A stretch of 64,000 nt of DNA from contig OZ038379.1 of the NCBI GenBank assembly GCA_964036045.1, positions 120,219,206-120,283,205 on the forward strand. The letters run 5' to 3'. Each line of letters begins with the position of its first letter. Position 1 is the first letter of the stretch. Shown here one piece after another: positions 53,060 through 62,302 of this stretch. Under the pieces are notes generated by a model that did no database searches, was not told where the DNA came from, and saw only the letters and a program-made list of their open reading frames with translations. The stretch comes from Eutreptiella sp. 'Long Island Sound 2002' (taxonomy: Eukaryota; Euglenozoa; Euglenophyceae; Eutreptiales; Eutreptiaceae). Made by a program: the position numbers and the translations under genes.

Positions 53060-53710
53060 TCATGGCCATAGAGTCACAACGCAAACTCTACCCTCTTGAC
53101 CATGATCCATTACACTAACACGCACGTGTGGAGACGCAAGGCATATAAAGCTTCCTAAATTACGTCGGGAGTATTGTGAATACATCCCACGTTTTCTTAT
53201 TGTCATTCCTCGCAAGCAACACGAGATATGACCTTCACAAGTGGCCTCACGAATCAACTTTGTTTTGCCCATATCTTTAAGACAAATGGAGGGCAGGATA
53301 AAAGGAAAGTTGATTCGTGCATAAGGAGGCACGTAGGTCCACTCGAAAGAGGTCAAATCAAGTGCGGGAATGTCTAAGTCGAAAATCCGATTTCGACATC
53401 CTGAAAAATTCGGATTAAGGTTGCGAGTGTAGAATGTGAAAATTGCGGATGCATCAACGTAATTCCTGAAGACTTTAGAGCCTTCGTCACGGATAGCGTT
53501 AAAATTTCCATTATAAACAGTTAAACTGGCGGTTACGGTAAAGTCGCGATCCAACCGCCAGCAGTCCAAACAGTGAATATCAGAACGGAAGCGTAAAAAT
53601 TGACGGAAACAATATGAAAACAAAACGCTGTTGATTCCTGATATTCTGATATATAAATCTCCGCTGGCGGTGCATCGGTTGCCGATGCGGGGCTTTACGG
53701 CACGGAACAC
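53060..53710 (-). CDS. Hypothetical 216-aa ORF
   Basis: A long open frame in moderately A/T-rich DNA, where chance ORFs of this length are less likely. It begins FRAVKPRIGNRCTASGDLYI and contains SGINSVLFSYCFRQFLRF, DFTVTASLTVYNGNFNAI and FDLDIPALDLTSFEWTYVPP. Alternating hydrophobic strands suggest a beta-rich fold. I recognise no family. The DNA just upstream (53680-53750) has GCCGATGCGGGGC-type sequence with a bacterial or viral flavour, so an acquired fragment is possible but unproven. Confidence 0.35.
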   Translation of the reverse strand: MFRAVKPRIGNRCTASGDLYIRISGINSVLFSYCFRQFLRFRSDIHCLDCWRLDRDFTVTASLTVYNGNFNAIRDEGSKVFRNYVDASAIFTFYTRNLNPNFSGCRNRIFDLDIPALDLTSFEWTYVPPYARINFPFILPSICLKDMGKTKLIREATCEGHISCCLRGMTIRKRGMYSQYSRRNLGSFICLASPHVRVSVMDHGQEGRVCVVTLWP

Positions 53711-53747
53711 GCTCCCGCCGGGCTCGCACCGGGCGTCAACGGGCGCC

Positions 53748-53823
53748 TTCCGTACATGGGGTTAGTGGACCGGAGACCGGTCTTCCCTTCCGTACTTGGG
53801 GTTAGTGGACCGGAGACCGGTTG
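53748..53823. repeat. Two 40-bp direct repeats
   Basis: TTCCGTAC(A/T)TGGGG followed by TTAGTGGACCGGAGACCGGT occurs twice back to back, starting at 53748 and 53788. Confidence 0.85.
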
Positions 53824-53949
53824 TATGCCCTGCCCTAGCTATGGATTTCTGGGTACCGCTTCACCCCCCTCCTTAGAGCAAACCCCAGGGGGGGGCTCGA
53901 TAACACCCACGCATGGCAGCGGGTACCCAGGACCATTTCCTGAAGGGGG

Positions 53950-55197
53950 GGGGTGTCACATCCTCACTGCAGGCTGGCTCAGGTCAGGCTGCCCAAATTC
54001 CACAGTATGATAGGTATGATGCTGTAAAAGCTCGTAGCACATGTATAGTATCAAGTATCAAGTCCCGGGTCCTGGCGGCGATTGTTCGGCATCCAAAGGA
54101 CCCGTTAACCCATACCAGGCGCACCGGGTGCCGGCTGCTACGGTCACCACCACAGTGGCAGTGGCATACACAGCCAACATAGGCGTCAAGCGACGACCGA
54201 GGTGGTCCCACAGGTCGGGAGCGACCACAAAGATCCATCAGGCTACCCCGAGCTTCCCAGGGCCCGCCGACTGGGGAGAGTCCCCACGAGTCCTTCCTCG
54301 GGCGCACCATGTCCATATCCATACGACGCGAGTCCAGAGTGCCACAGCCGAACGAGCTCCTCCTTAAGGGATCGGGCATCAAGGCCGTCTTTTCCCTCGC
54401 CCTATTACCACGAAGGCCATACATGAGGGAATCCTCATGCAGTGTGGGCGGAGGCGTCGACTCCTCAAACCACCAGTTTCCCACGCAGACGCACCGAGGT
54501 CAGGAGCACCGGAGGCCGCCATCTGACTGCATGTGCGCTGCGAATCGATAGGCTCACACTGGGACTGACAGTGGCGGACCGCTGGGAGTGTAGTCAGGCA
54601 ACTGGGCTTCCCGCCTGGCGCCATCAGGATCTCCACACACAGCGAATAGGGCAACACGGTATCACGGGCACTCAAACAGAAGAATATGTAATTCGGTACT
54701 GGTCCAGGCTGGACCCTGTGTATAAACATGTACACGGCGACTCAGGGCGCTTCTGTATTGCGATTCGAATCCCCTCGGGGGGGAGAAAACAGTCCATCTG
54801 TCGGTGATGGGCTGACGATCGTAACATACAAATGCACATATCCTGGAGAGCAGAAAAGCAAAACAATAATCAGGTAAACAGGCGTGTAAACACACTCTGG
54901 AAAGAGCGCCAAACCACGCCACGGTCAGGATAAGGCATATGCAGGAGGATAGGCAAGAAAACGCCTGAGTTCAGGCCATATATAGTCTCGAGACACACGT
55001 CGACTGGTCTGGATTCCGCAAGTGCCATGGAACCAGACCACTCACCAGAAATATCGCAATGCCGATGACAGCGGCATCCGTTGCGCAACGTCGTATGGGC
55101 TTCAAGGCCCCAAGAGCTCAGAAATATGAAGGTCAGTCGCCCTACCTGGTTTCCCAAGGATTCAGCAGGGGGGTGAGTGACGAATAGAAGAAGAGAG
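53950..55197 (-). repeat. Putative 3' LTR of element D
   Basis: Downstream of the chromodomain stop a purine run CAGAGGAGGA is followed by TGGCCCC near 55197, a possible LTR start. A possible end is TGTGACA near 53957. The other LTR is outside the window, so the limits rest only on position and the TG...CA rule. ORFs inside (54379-54735, 53984-54484) show no family features. Confidence 0.35.
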
Positions 55198-55339
55198 GGG
55201 CCATCCTCCTCTGGATTCAGCAGGGGGGGGTATATGGCCACTCTGATGGCAGGTCACCGGAAGATGTAAGAGAGCAAGCAAGCAAGGGACGATCCGTCGA
55301 CCTCACAAGCGCTGAAAACACATCAGGGGACAGCTCAGG

Positions 55340-56089
55340 GCGCTGATCAGGCACCCCTGGCTGCAATCGCCCGGGTGAGTGCTGCCAAGTCCGAAACATG
55401 GATCTTGGTCTTGTGCTTGCGGATGTACTCCATGAAGGGAGTATTGACCCGCGGCACGAACGAGGAGACGGGTTCCCAGGTGTCGTGGGACGGCCCATAG
55501 CCTCGCCACGAACCTTGAACTCCAGACCGCCGGGTGCCAAGGCTTTCGGACGCTGAGCCAGGATCTTCTCGACGGTATAGTCATCCTGCTTAGCATAGTC
55601 ATCATCCGAATCAGCCTCATGTGCGGCATAGCTCAGGGACACATGTTGGCCACGGAGGTCGGGTTCCCGCACACGGAGTTGACTCTCGTGGCGCTCCCGG
55701 AACTGTCCGTGACCCACCTTGATGCGGTAGGTGTCCTCACCAATCCTGCGGACCACCTCTCCGGGTGTGAACCAGGTTTTGGTGCGGTGGGTGCCCATGG
55801 GGCGGGGTCTGATCACCCACACCGGGTCTGCCACCCTGAAATTCTGCGCTGTCGAGCTCGGGGCGGACTTCTGACGCTCAGCATTCTCCTTCTGCAGCTG
55901 CTGGCGGATGTCCCGCGCCGTTTGCTCTTGCCGCGCAAAGAATTCCTTGGCATCCATGGCCATGCCATCACCAGACAAGGGAAGTCCCCTACCCAGGGGG
56001 TCCCTGCCGAACAGAATCTGGTGAGGGGACAAACCGCCCGGAGTGGGGGTGTCATGATGGGCCTTCAGAGCAGGCCACATCTCCTCAAA
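55340..56089 (-). pseudogene. Integrase C-terminal part and chromodomain, element D
   Basis: This continues the pol frame after the TGA at 56090-56092. It contains GGLSPHQILFGRDPLGRGLP (integrase end), KEFFARQEQTARDIRQQL, VADPVWVIRPRP, IGEDTYRIKVGHGQFRERHE and an acidic HEADSDDDYAKQDD segment. The chromodomain follows: YTVEKILAQRPKALAPGGLE then FKVRG. Near 55495 a one-base shift moves the rest (HDTWEPVSSFVPRV) to another frame, giving the W-E-P block and an FMEYIRKHK helix. With those two lesions ignored the domain is complete. Confidence 0.8.
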
Positions 56090-59000
56090 TCAGTTCCGAC
56101 GTGGATTGGTGATATGGATCTTGCGCAGCTTCTCGAACAGCTGCTGTCCAGCCACTTCAGCACGGCCGTTAGACCGGCTGAGATAGGCGACGCTCTTGGC
56201 GTGACGTATTCCCATGAGGGAACACATAGCCTTGAACCAGCCACCAGTAAACTGGGGCCCTCGGTCACTGCAAATGGTGCGGGGGATGTCAAAGACGGTC
56301 AGCCAATGACGAATCATCATGACTGCCACTTCCTTGGCAAGCAACCCCTTTTTGCGTGCCGGAACGGCTACAACGTAGCCGCTGTGGCGGTCCACACAGA
56401 GAACCACACAGTCAAAGGTCTCCTTGCCAATGTGAACTTCGGGCATGGAGAAGACGTCCATGGCCACGCTCTCCATGGGCTGGTCAGGAACTGGCGTCCA
56501 TTGGGGTTCCCCCTTGACGTTCCGGTTATCGGGATTGCAGGCCTGACAGACCGAAAAACCCTTCCTGACGTTCTTGATGGCGGTGTAGAGAACGATGTGG
56601 TCGATCTCGAACCGGCGCTGCATGTCAAGGGCTTGCTTCTTGACCCCTGGGTGCAGCATGTGGTGGTGCCAAGCTTCACAAAGCTTGAGCACCCGGGACT
56701 CCGGTACTAGCAGCTTACCATTCCGGTAGAGCTTGCCATCTTCCTCAGTCAGCCCCTTTGGCCACTTCTGCCCATCATCAGGGTCGGTCACAGCCCTATA
56801 CTCGGCCGCAAAGGCCTCAGACTTGGCGTAGTCGTCGGTCCAGTCGTCCTGGAGGCAAGACTCCGGGAAGAGGTGCTTGTCGGACTCAGCTCCCTCAGGG
56901 GGGAGTACACTGACCGCTGTGCTCACCCCCTTTCCGAGGGGGGCATCCGCAGCCATGACGACGAAGCATTTCACACCCTCCTCCTCCATCAGCCGCTCCA
57001 TCTCGATGATCCTCTTGGCTTCAGCGGTCTCAGCCTCATCGCCATGGGCAGAGATATCCGTCATGCCCTTGCTGGCGGGATAGGCCCACCTACTGAGACA
57101 GTCCGCCACGGTGTTATCCTTTCCAGGAATATACACAACCGTGAGGTCGAACTTGGCCAAGGTCTCATGCCATCTTGCCCGTCGGGAGGCGGGACCTGAG
57201 GGGGTGTCCACGTGCTCCTTGTGCCACGACTGCAGACTCTGATGGTCGGTGCAGACGGTGACGGGATGGAGGGCTATGTACCCAGCCCATTTCCTGAGAG
57301 CCATGACGATGGCATACGCCTCCTTTGAACGGGGCGTCCACGTCCGTCTCTGGCCTTCCGCCAGGACTCGGCTCCAGAAGGCCACGGGCACGTGCCTCCT
57401 GTCGTCAAGCACTTGCTCCAACACAGCGCCAATGGCGTAGTCGGAAGCGTCGGTGCGCAGGACGAACCCTCGGTCAGGATCCACGAGGTGCAGACCCACT
57501 GCGGATAGCAGCGCCTGCTTCATCCCCTCAAAGGCACGGTCAGACTCTTCAGTCCAGACCAGAGCCTTCTTGGACCCCTTCTTGGTCTCCTCTCGGTTGC
57601 CCCTGAGCATGGTCGTCATGGGGGCTGCATACTCGGCATACATTTTGATATACCCCGAGTAGTAGTTGCAGAACCCCAGATACGCCCGTAGCTCAGAGAC
57701 CGTCTTGGGCTTTTCCCACTGCTCAATCGCAGCCACCTTGCCAGGTATGGGCTTTCGCTGCCCGTTCCCGACTACGTGGCCAGCGAAGACCACCTCGCTT
57801 ACCGGTATGGTGGCCTTGTCACTGCGGCCCGTGAGTTTGTGCCGAACCAGAAGGTCCAGCACTCGAGTGACGTCCCTCTCGTGTGCCTCCAGGAGCTCCT
57901 CGTAGCTCATACTGGCGTCCCCGGACGCGATGATCACGTCGTCCACAAAGGGGTCCGCACAGTCGCGCACCGGCTCAAGCAGGTTCTCCAGCATCCGCTG
58001 AAAAGCCGCATTGCCGTTGGTAACGCCCATAGGCATCACCTTCCACTGGAGAGGTCCTAGTGGGGTGCTCATGGCTGTGCAGGCACGGGACTCCTCGGCG
58101 AGAGGCATCTGATGATAACCATGTTTCAGGTCAATCACCGTGAAGATCCTCCGCCGGTGTTGCTTTTGCAGCATGTCCTCAATGAGGGGCAGCGTATAGC
58201 TGTCGTTCTGCGTTTGGGCGTTCAGGCCGCGGTAGTCGACCACGAGCCGCCACTCACCGGCCACCTTCTTGGGGACGACGAAGCACGGAGAGGCCCACTC
58301 GGAGTGGCAAGGCTCGAGCCAACCCCTCTGGATGAAGTCACGGAGGATCTTCTCCATGGCCTCTTTCCTCTCGCCCCTCAGGGCAAACTCCCGGTGCCGG
58401 TACACACGGGGGTCCTGCTTCAGTCGTATCTTGGCCTCGCCATACGGTCCACGCACCGGTGGGGGAAACACAGGCTTACCGCTGAAGAAGGTATCACCAT
58501 ACTTCTGTTTCAGCCTGGCCCTCAATGCCTGAATCTTGGGGCAGTCATCGGACTCCGCCTTGGCTTTTCCGGGCACTTGAACCACGGAGCTTACTTGAGG
58601 GGTAGCGACCCCGCTCGGTTTCGGCTCAGGTGGTCTTCCCAGGTGGCCCAAAGGGCCATCTCTGGTCTTGCCTCGGAATAGATCGCCGTAGGTGGGTGGG
58701 TTACCGCCGGGCGGCTCGTCCTGGCTGGACATATGATCCAGCACCCTCTGAACGAAGGTGTTCCCGTCATAGGAACCGGAGATGATGGAGTCGACTTCCC
58801 ACCAGGCTCTGTCCTGGCCCTTGCCCTCACGCTGGTTTCCCCAGTCGTGAAAGGGCTGATCCATATACCCCTGAACCAGATCCCACTCCTCTTCAGTGAG
58901 GGGGTCTTCCGAATCCGATTCTTCGATGTCAACAGGGGGAACCGCAAAGCATTGCCGCCATGGCTCCGCTATGATGCGGTTGACACACACGAAGTCCGTG

Positions 59001-60277
59001 GCGTCGGCCTGATCAAGGCCCCCATCCACATAGTGGAATTCCGTTGGCCATCTCTGGGGTGGCATGGGCTGTCCCTTAGCGTCCTGATAGACACTCTCTC
59101 CAGCCGGTAGGACGACCTTGTTTAAGGTCATGATGGTCAATGAGGCTACCCAATGTCGGGAACTTTCCTCCTCGGTGCAACCCATAGGAACAACCAGCAC
59201 TGCCTTGGAGCGGTCCTTGCGAATCTTCGCTATCGCTCTTGGAATGTCCCAACGGGGGCAATGGATCCACATCAATCCCTGATGCGGACCCCAGTGCTTC
59301 TTCCACGCGGAGTCCTGTGCGCTCCAGTACTTCTCACACACCCGCAGATGGGCGGAGGTTCCTGAAGAGAACGCATCCAGGGCCAGATCCCAAGCTCCCA
59401 AGTCCGCGACAACTCGGCTCGCCACTTCCGGCCTTACGCCGTACTCCTGGTTTGCAGGACCAGTTGGCTCAGTGTCCAGCGCGGCCACTTCGAGCTGATT
59501 GCGCTCGGGGTGGATCCATTGGCATTCCACATGGTGCTCAGGTGACGAAAGCCACGAGAGTTGGTCGTCCTGGTAGAGGGTCATGGAGGCCTGGGCCGGG
59601 AGGACGCCGGAGTCCGTGTCCATCATGAAGTCGTACCCGACGATCATGTCCCAGTCCATCTCGGGCTCGTAGAAGCGACCGTGCAGGAGGATTTCCTTGC
59701 CGAAGTCTGGGCGGCTCAGCTCACGATGGTTCACGAACTGCAGCCCAATGGCCGCTTCCTTCGTGCCTCCCACCATGTACTGGCCGTCCGCCACCTTCAG
59801 CCTGACAGGTTTCCGACTGTCGGTCAGACACTCTGGTGGAAGTAGGCCAGCCTTGACCAGGCTGACTTGATCTCCAGTGTCGACCAACACGTCGAAAACC
59901 TTTTCCACTTCCCCGCATAGGGCACGGACCTTAAGATGCAACTGCCGCTCGCGACCGACACGGCGCACGGCGTGCAAACTCAGGATCTCCGGCCGTTCCA
60001 GAAGCTCAACAAGCGACTGATGCAGGTCGTGGACAATGGGCTCGGGCTGCCCATCTGCAGCATCCAGCTGCGGTCCGGGTGATCCTCGGATACTCTCGGA
60101 TAGATCCTGTAGTACATCAAACACATTATTGGCCGCGAAGGACGGACGGGTGCAAGGGTTCGTGCCTTCACTTGCCCTCACCCCGCCTCCGCGACTGGGT
60201 GCCAGACCGGGCCTTCCGCCCGCGGCAGTCCCCTTGTGCTTATCGACTCCCGACTGGGATGGTTCGGCGCTTCCCAC
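56090..60277 (-). CDS. pol: Pol polyprotein of element D (Ty3/gypsy, chromoviral)
   Basis: This 1395-residue frame starts at a GTG, but it is also open upstream to the gag stop. Order: protease with D-T-G at 133-135 (DVLVDTGDQVSLV) and DWDMIVGYDFM; methyltransferase-like domain about 297-397 (LDAFSSGTSAHL, MWIHCPRWDIP, AVLVVPMG); acidic spacer 421-580; RT about 640-880 with FTVIDLKHGYHQ and FVDD at 777-780; RNase H with Asp943, Glu986, Asp1011 and Asp1059; integrase with H..H and C1244/C1247, Asp1274, Asp1338 and Glu1374, giving exact D-35-E spacing. It ends at a TGA (56090-56092) inside integrase where Trp (TGG) fits the context. Apart from that stop the enzyme motifs are intact, so this copy is young. 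Confidence 0.92.
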   Translation of the reverse strand: MGSAEPSQSGVDKHKGTAAGGRPGLAPSRGGGVRASEGTNPCTRPSFAANNVFDVLQDLSESIRGSPGPQLDAADGQPEPIVHDLHQSLVELLERPEILSLHAVRRVGRERQLHLKVRALCGEVEKVFDVLVDTGDQVSLVKAGLLPPECLTDSRKPVRLKVADGQYMVGGTKEAAIGLQFVNHRELSRPDFGKEILLHGRFYEPEMDWDMIVGYDFMMDTDSGVLPAQASMTLYQDDQLSWLSSPEHHVECQWIHPERNQLEVAALDTEPTGPANQEYGVRPEVASRVVADLGAWDLALDAFSSGTSAHLRVCEKYWSAQDSAWKKHWGPHQGLMWIHCPRWDIPRAIAKIRKDRSKAVLVVPMGCTEEESSRHWVASLTIMTLNKVVLPAGESVYQDAKGQPMPPQRWPTEFHYVDGGLDQADATDFVCVNRIIAEPWRQCFAVPPVDIEESDSEDPLTEEEWDLVQGYMDQPFHDWGNQREGKGQDRAWWEVDSIISGSYDGNTFVQRVLDHMSSQDEPPGGNPPTYGDLFRGKTRDGPLGHLGRPPEPKPSGVATPQVSSVVQVPGKAKAESDDCPKIQALRARLKQKYGDTFFSGKPVFPPPVRGPYGEAKIRLKQDPRVYRHREFALRGERKEAMEKILRDFIQRGWLEPCHSEWASPCFVVPKKVAGEWRLVVDYRGLNAQTQNDSYTLPLIEDMLQKQHRRRIFTVIDLKHGYHQMPLAEESRACTAMSTPLGPLQWKVMPMGVTNGNAAFQRMLENLLEPVRDCADPFVDDVIIASGDASMSYEELLEAHERDVTRVLDLLVRHKLTGRSDKATIPVSEVVFAGHVVGNGQRKPIPGKVAAIEQWEKPKTVSELRAYLGFCNYYSGYIKMYAEYAAPMTTMLRGNREETKKGSKKALVWTEESDRAFEGMKQALLSAVGLHLVDPDRGFVLRTDASDYAIGAVLEQVLDDRRHVPVAFWSRVLAEGQRRTWTPRSKEAYAIVMALRKWAGYIALHPVTVCTDHQSLQSWHKEHVDTPSGPASRRARWHETLAKFDLTVVYIPGKDNTVADCLSRWAYPASKGMTDISAHGDEAETAEAKRIIEMERLMEEEGVKCFVVMAADAPLGKGVSTAVSVLPPEGAESDKHLFPESCLQDDWTDDYAKSEAFAAEYRAVTDPDDGQKWPKGLTEEDGKLYRNGKLLVPESRVLKLCEAWHHHMLHPGVKKQALDMQRRFEIDHIVLYTAIKNVRKGFSVCQACNPDNRNVKGEPQWTPVPDQPMESVAMDVFSMPEVHIGKETFDCVVLCVDRHSGYVVAVPARKKGLLAKEVAVMMIRHWLTVFDIPRTICSDRGPQFTGGWFKAMCSLMGIRHAKSVAYLSRSNGRAEVAGQQLFEKLRKIHITNPRRN

Positions 60278-60331
60278 GTCACCATCCTGCGACCGCCCTA
60301 GCTGGGGCCCTTGGCTGCAGGGGCTCCGCTA
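60278..60331 (-). promoter_or_regulatory. Gag stop UAG-CGG with in-frame pol: candidate readthrough site
   Basis: The gag frame ends in TAG at 60329-60331. The next 17 codons (CGG AGC CCC TGC AGC CAA ...) are open and lead in the same frame into pol. A CGG codon after the stop is a known favourable readthrough context in some viral RNAs. The stop could also be a recent mutation in a single Gag-Pol ORF. Confidence 0.6.
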
Positions 60332-62302
60332 GGGGGCGTCGGTTGTGGAAGTAGGGGAAGTCTCCTCGGCATCAACCTCGTTGACGCCCTTCTTCCTTTC
60401 CCTTTTTTCCTTTCTAGTCATCTTGTTCTTGTCCTTGTTCTGGTCGTTCTGGTTGTTCTCCTTGTTCTTGTTGTCCGACCTGGGGACCCAGTTCCTCTTG
60501 ATCTCCTGGATCTCCTTGGCCAACTCGGTCCCCTGCGACACCAGCTTGGAAAGCTCGTCCCTGTCCACCTCCACCTTGGCTTCCCGGATACCCGCGGGCG
60601 CACGCTTCTTCGACCCGTGCGCCTTCTTGTAAGCCTCCGTGTCGGCCTTGTGGACGGGGCATGTTCGGTGGTCATGGTTGAAGCCTCGCTTCCTCCCATA
60701 ACACACGAAACAGCCCTGAGGGTGAGCTTGTATGAACTCCCCAAAGGACAGCGGAGGGTCGCCAATGCGGCGAGGGTCCCTCTTCTCCTGCTTCCTCCAA
60801 CCCTGCTGCAGGGGCTTCAAGTTTCCCGGCTTGCTCCCCGCGCTCAGGTTCTTGGCCACGAAGGCACACACGGCCACTTCGGCGGGCTCATCGTCGTCGT
60901 CATCGTCGACGAGAGTCTCATCGCCGCCGGCTCCCGCTGGGTCCATGGCAGCTTCCCCGCCAGGTCCCTCGCCAACGTAGTTGACGTCGCGGTCGCCGGG
61001 CCTCAACCCGCGGGTGTGGTGGAGGTTCCGGTACTCCTTGAGCACCTCCTCTCCAACCCACTCGAGGATCCCGTCGCAGCTCATCCGCGCCGGGATGGCC
61101 TGCAGACGGATGGTCTGGCCGCTCAACTCACACTCGTCAAGGCGCCACATCGCGGTCTTCTCGCGATCGCCCGAGACGGTGATGAGGAGAGCGTTCCGCA
61201 GGGAGTGCCGTTTGACATCCCGGGCCACGTTCTTCCTCGTCCAAGCCACCACGTTCGTATGATACTCTTTGGGGAGGATCATCTTGACCGTGTGGTTGGA
61301 CTTGGCCCGCTTGGATTCCTCCTTGGTGACCCTCTTGATCCATGCTTCCGGCAGCATGGGGAGCAGGCGAGCCTGCTTGTCACCCTCGTTCCAATCCTCC
61401 ACGTTGCGGCGGAAGAGGGTGTATTTCCGTCGGAAGTCTCGCCAATCTCGTAGGCGGATCTCCCATCCATCATGCTCAAGCTTGATGGACTTCCAGCGCT
61501 TGGCAGCCACCTGCGGAGCGTCCACCCGCTCCTGCTCGTTGAGCCACTTCTTGGCTTCCTTGAGGGTCTTGATTCTCCCCTCCTTGGTTGCCACAAAGTA
61601 TAGCTCTTGGAGCACTTCCGGCAGGCGGTACCTGAACCGTCTGAAGACATATCTCTCCGCATCCGCGAGAGGCAGGTCTTCAGTGACGGTCAGCCCCCAA
61701 TCGTCCAGCTTCTCCAAGAAGCGGTCGAGGTTGAGCGGGTTGCCATCGTACATGGGGGGCTTGATGTCCTTCAAGTCTTCCCACACGGCGGCATCCGCGG
61801 CCTTAGAGACCATGAACGCCGGCCGCGAGGTCGACCGAGGTTCCCATCGGCCTCGCCCACGGACTCCCACGGCCGCCACGTCCATCTCCTCCATGGAATC
61901 CCTGTGGCTACGCCGCGGTTCCTCCATGTACGCTGAACCTAGATGTTCACACCGTACTCCTTCCATGTACGCATCCTCATCACGGCGCCGGCGGCTGCGT
62001 TCAGCGGCCTCCCGTCGTACACCACGCGGCGGGCTGATGTCGAACTCCTCCAGGTCCAGGTCCAGATCCTCACCTTCACCGACATCCCACTCCACGTCTC
62101 CTCTGGGGACCTCATCCCTGAGTCCACATAACGTCCACCAGCCATTGGGATTGGCTCCAGGGCTGGTGCGGGGCGCCGGGGTGTACCGGTGTCCGCGGTG
62201 GGGCACGGCGGCTGCGGTACTCCGCGCTGAGCCACTCATCACGCCAATTCTCACTGCCACTGCCGGGCGACAGGGGTGGGTGGTCGCTGCCGACGCTCCC
62301 AC
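60329..62302 (-). CDS. gag: Gag of element D
   Basis: This 657-residue frame is open across the capsid region. Acidic and Arg-rich N-terminal sequence (LDLDLEEFDIS; AAERSRRRRDED) leads to the retrotransposon gag domain about 170-430: VWEDLKDIKPPMYDGNPLNL, DRFLEKLDDWGL, FRRFRYRLPEVLQELYF, WRDFRRKYTLFRRNVEDW, ILEWVGEEVLKEYRN. A run of Asp (VDDDDDDEP) and a zinc knuckle CFVCYGRKRGFNHDHRTC (531-548) follow. The knuckle spacing is CX2CX8HX4C, four residues longer than canonical. A Lys/Asn/Gln-rich tail closes it. The first ~60 codons look out of frame with the upstream coiled-coil part, so the true N-terminus lies further upstream. Confidence 0.85.
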   Translation of the reverse strand: MGASAATTHPCRPAVAVRIGVMSGSARSTAAAVPHRGHRYTPAPRTSPGANPNGWWTLCGLRDEVPRGDVEWDVGEGEDLDLDLEEFDISPPRGVRREAAERSRRRRDEDAYMEGVRCEHLGSAYMEEPRRSHRDSMEEMDVAAVGVRGRGRWEPRSTSRPAFMVSKAADAAVWEDLKDIKPPMYDGNPLNLDRFLEKLDDWGLTVTEDLPLADAERYVFRRFRYRLPEVLQELYFVATKEGRIKTLKEAKKWLNEQERVDAPQVAAKRWKSIKLEHDGWEIRLRDWRDFRRKYTLFRRNVEDWNEGDKQARLLPMLPEAWIKRVTKEESKRAKSNHTVKMILPKEYHTNVVAWTRKNVARDVKRHSLRNALLITVSGDREKTAMWRLDECELSGQTIRLQAIPARMSCDGILEWVGEEVLKEYRNLHHTRGLRPGDRDVNYVGEGPGGEAAMDPAGAGGDETLVDDDDDDEPAEVAVCAFVAKNLSAGSKPGNLKPLQQGWRKQEKRDPRRIGDPPLSFGEFIQAHPQGCFVCYGRKRGFNHDHRTCPVHKADTEAYKKAHGSKKRAPAGIREAKVEVDRDELSKLVSQGTELAKEIQEIKRNWVPRSDNKNKENNQNDQNKDKNKMTRKEKRERKKGVNEVDAEETSPTSTTDAP

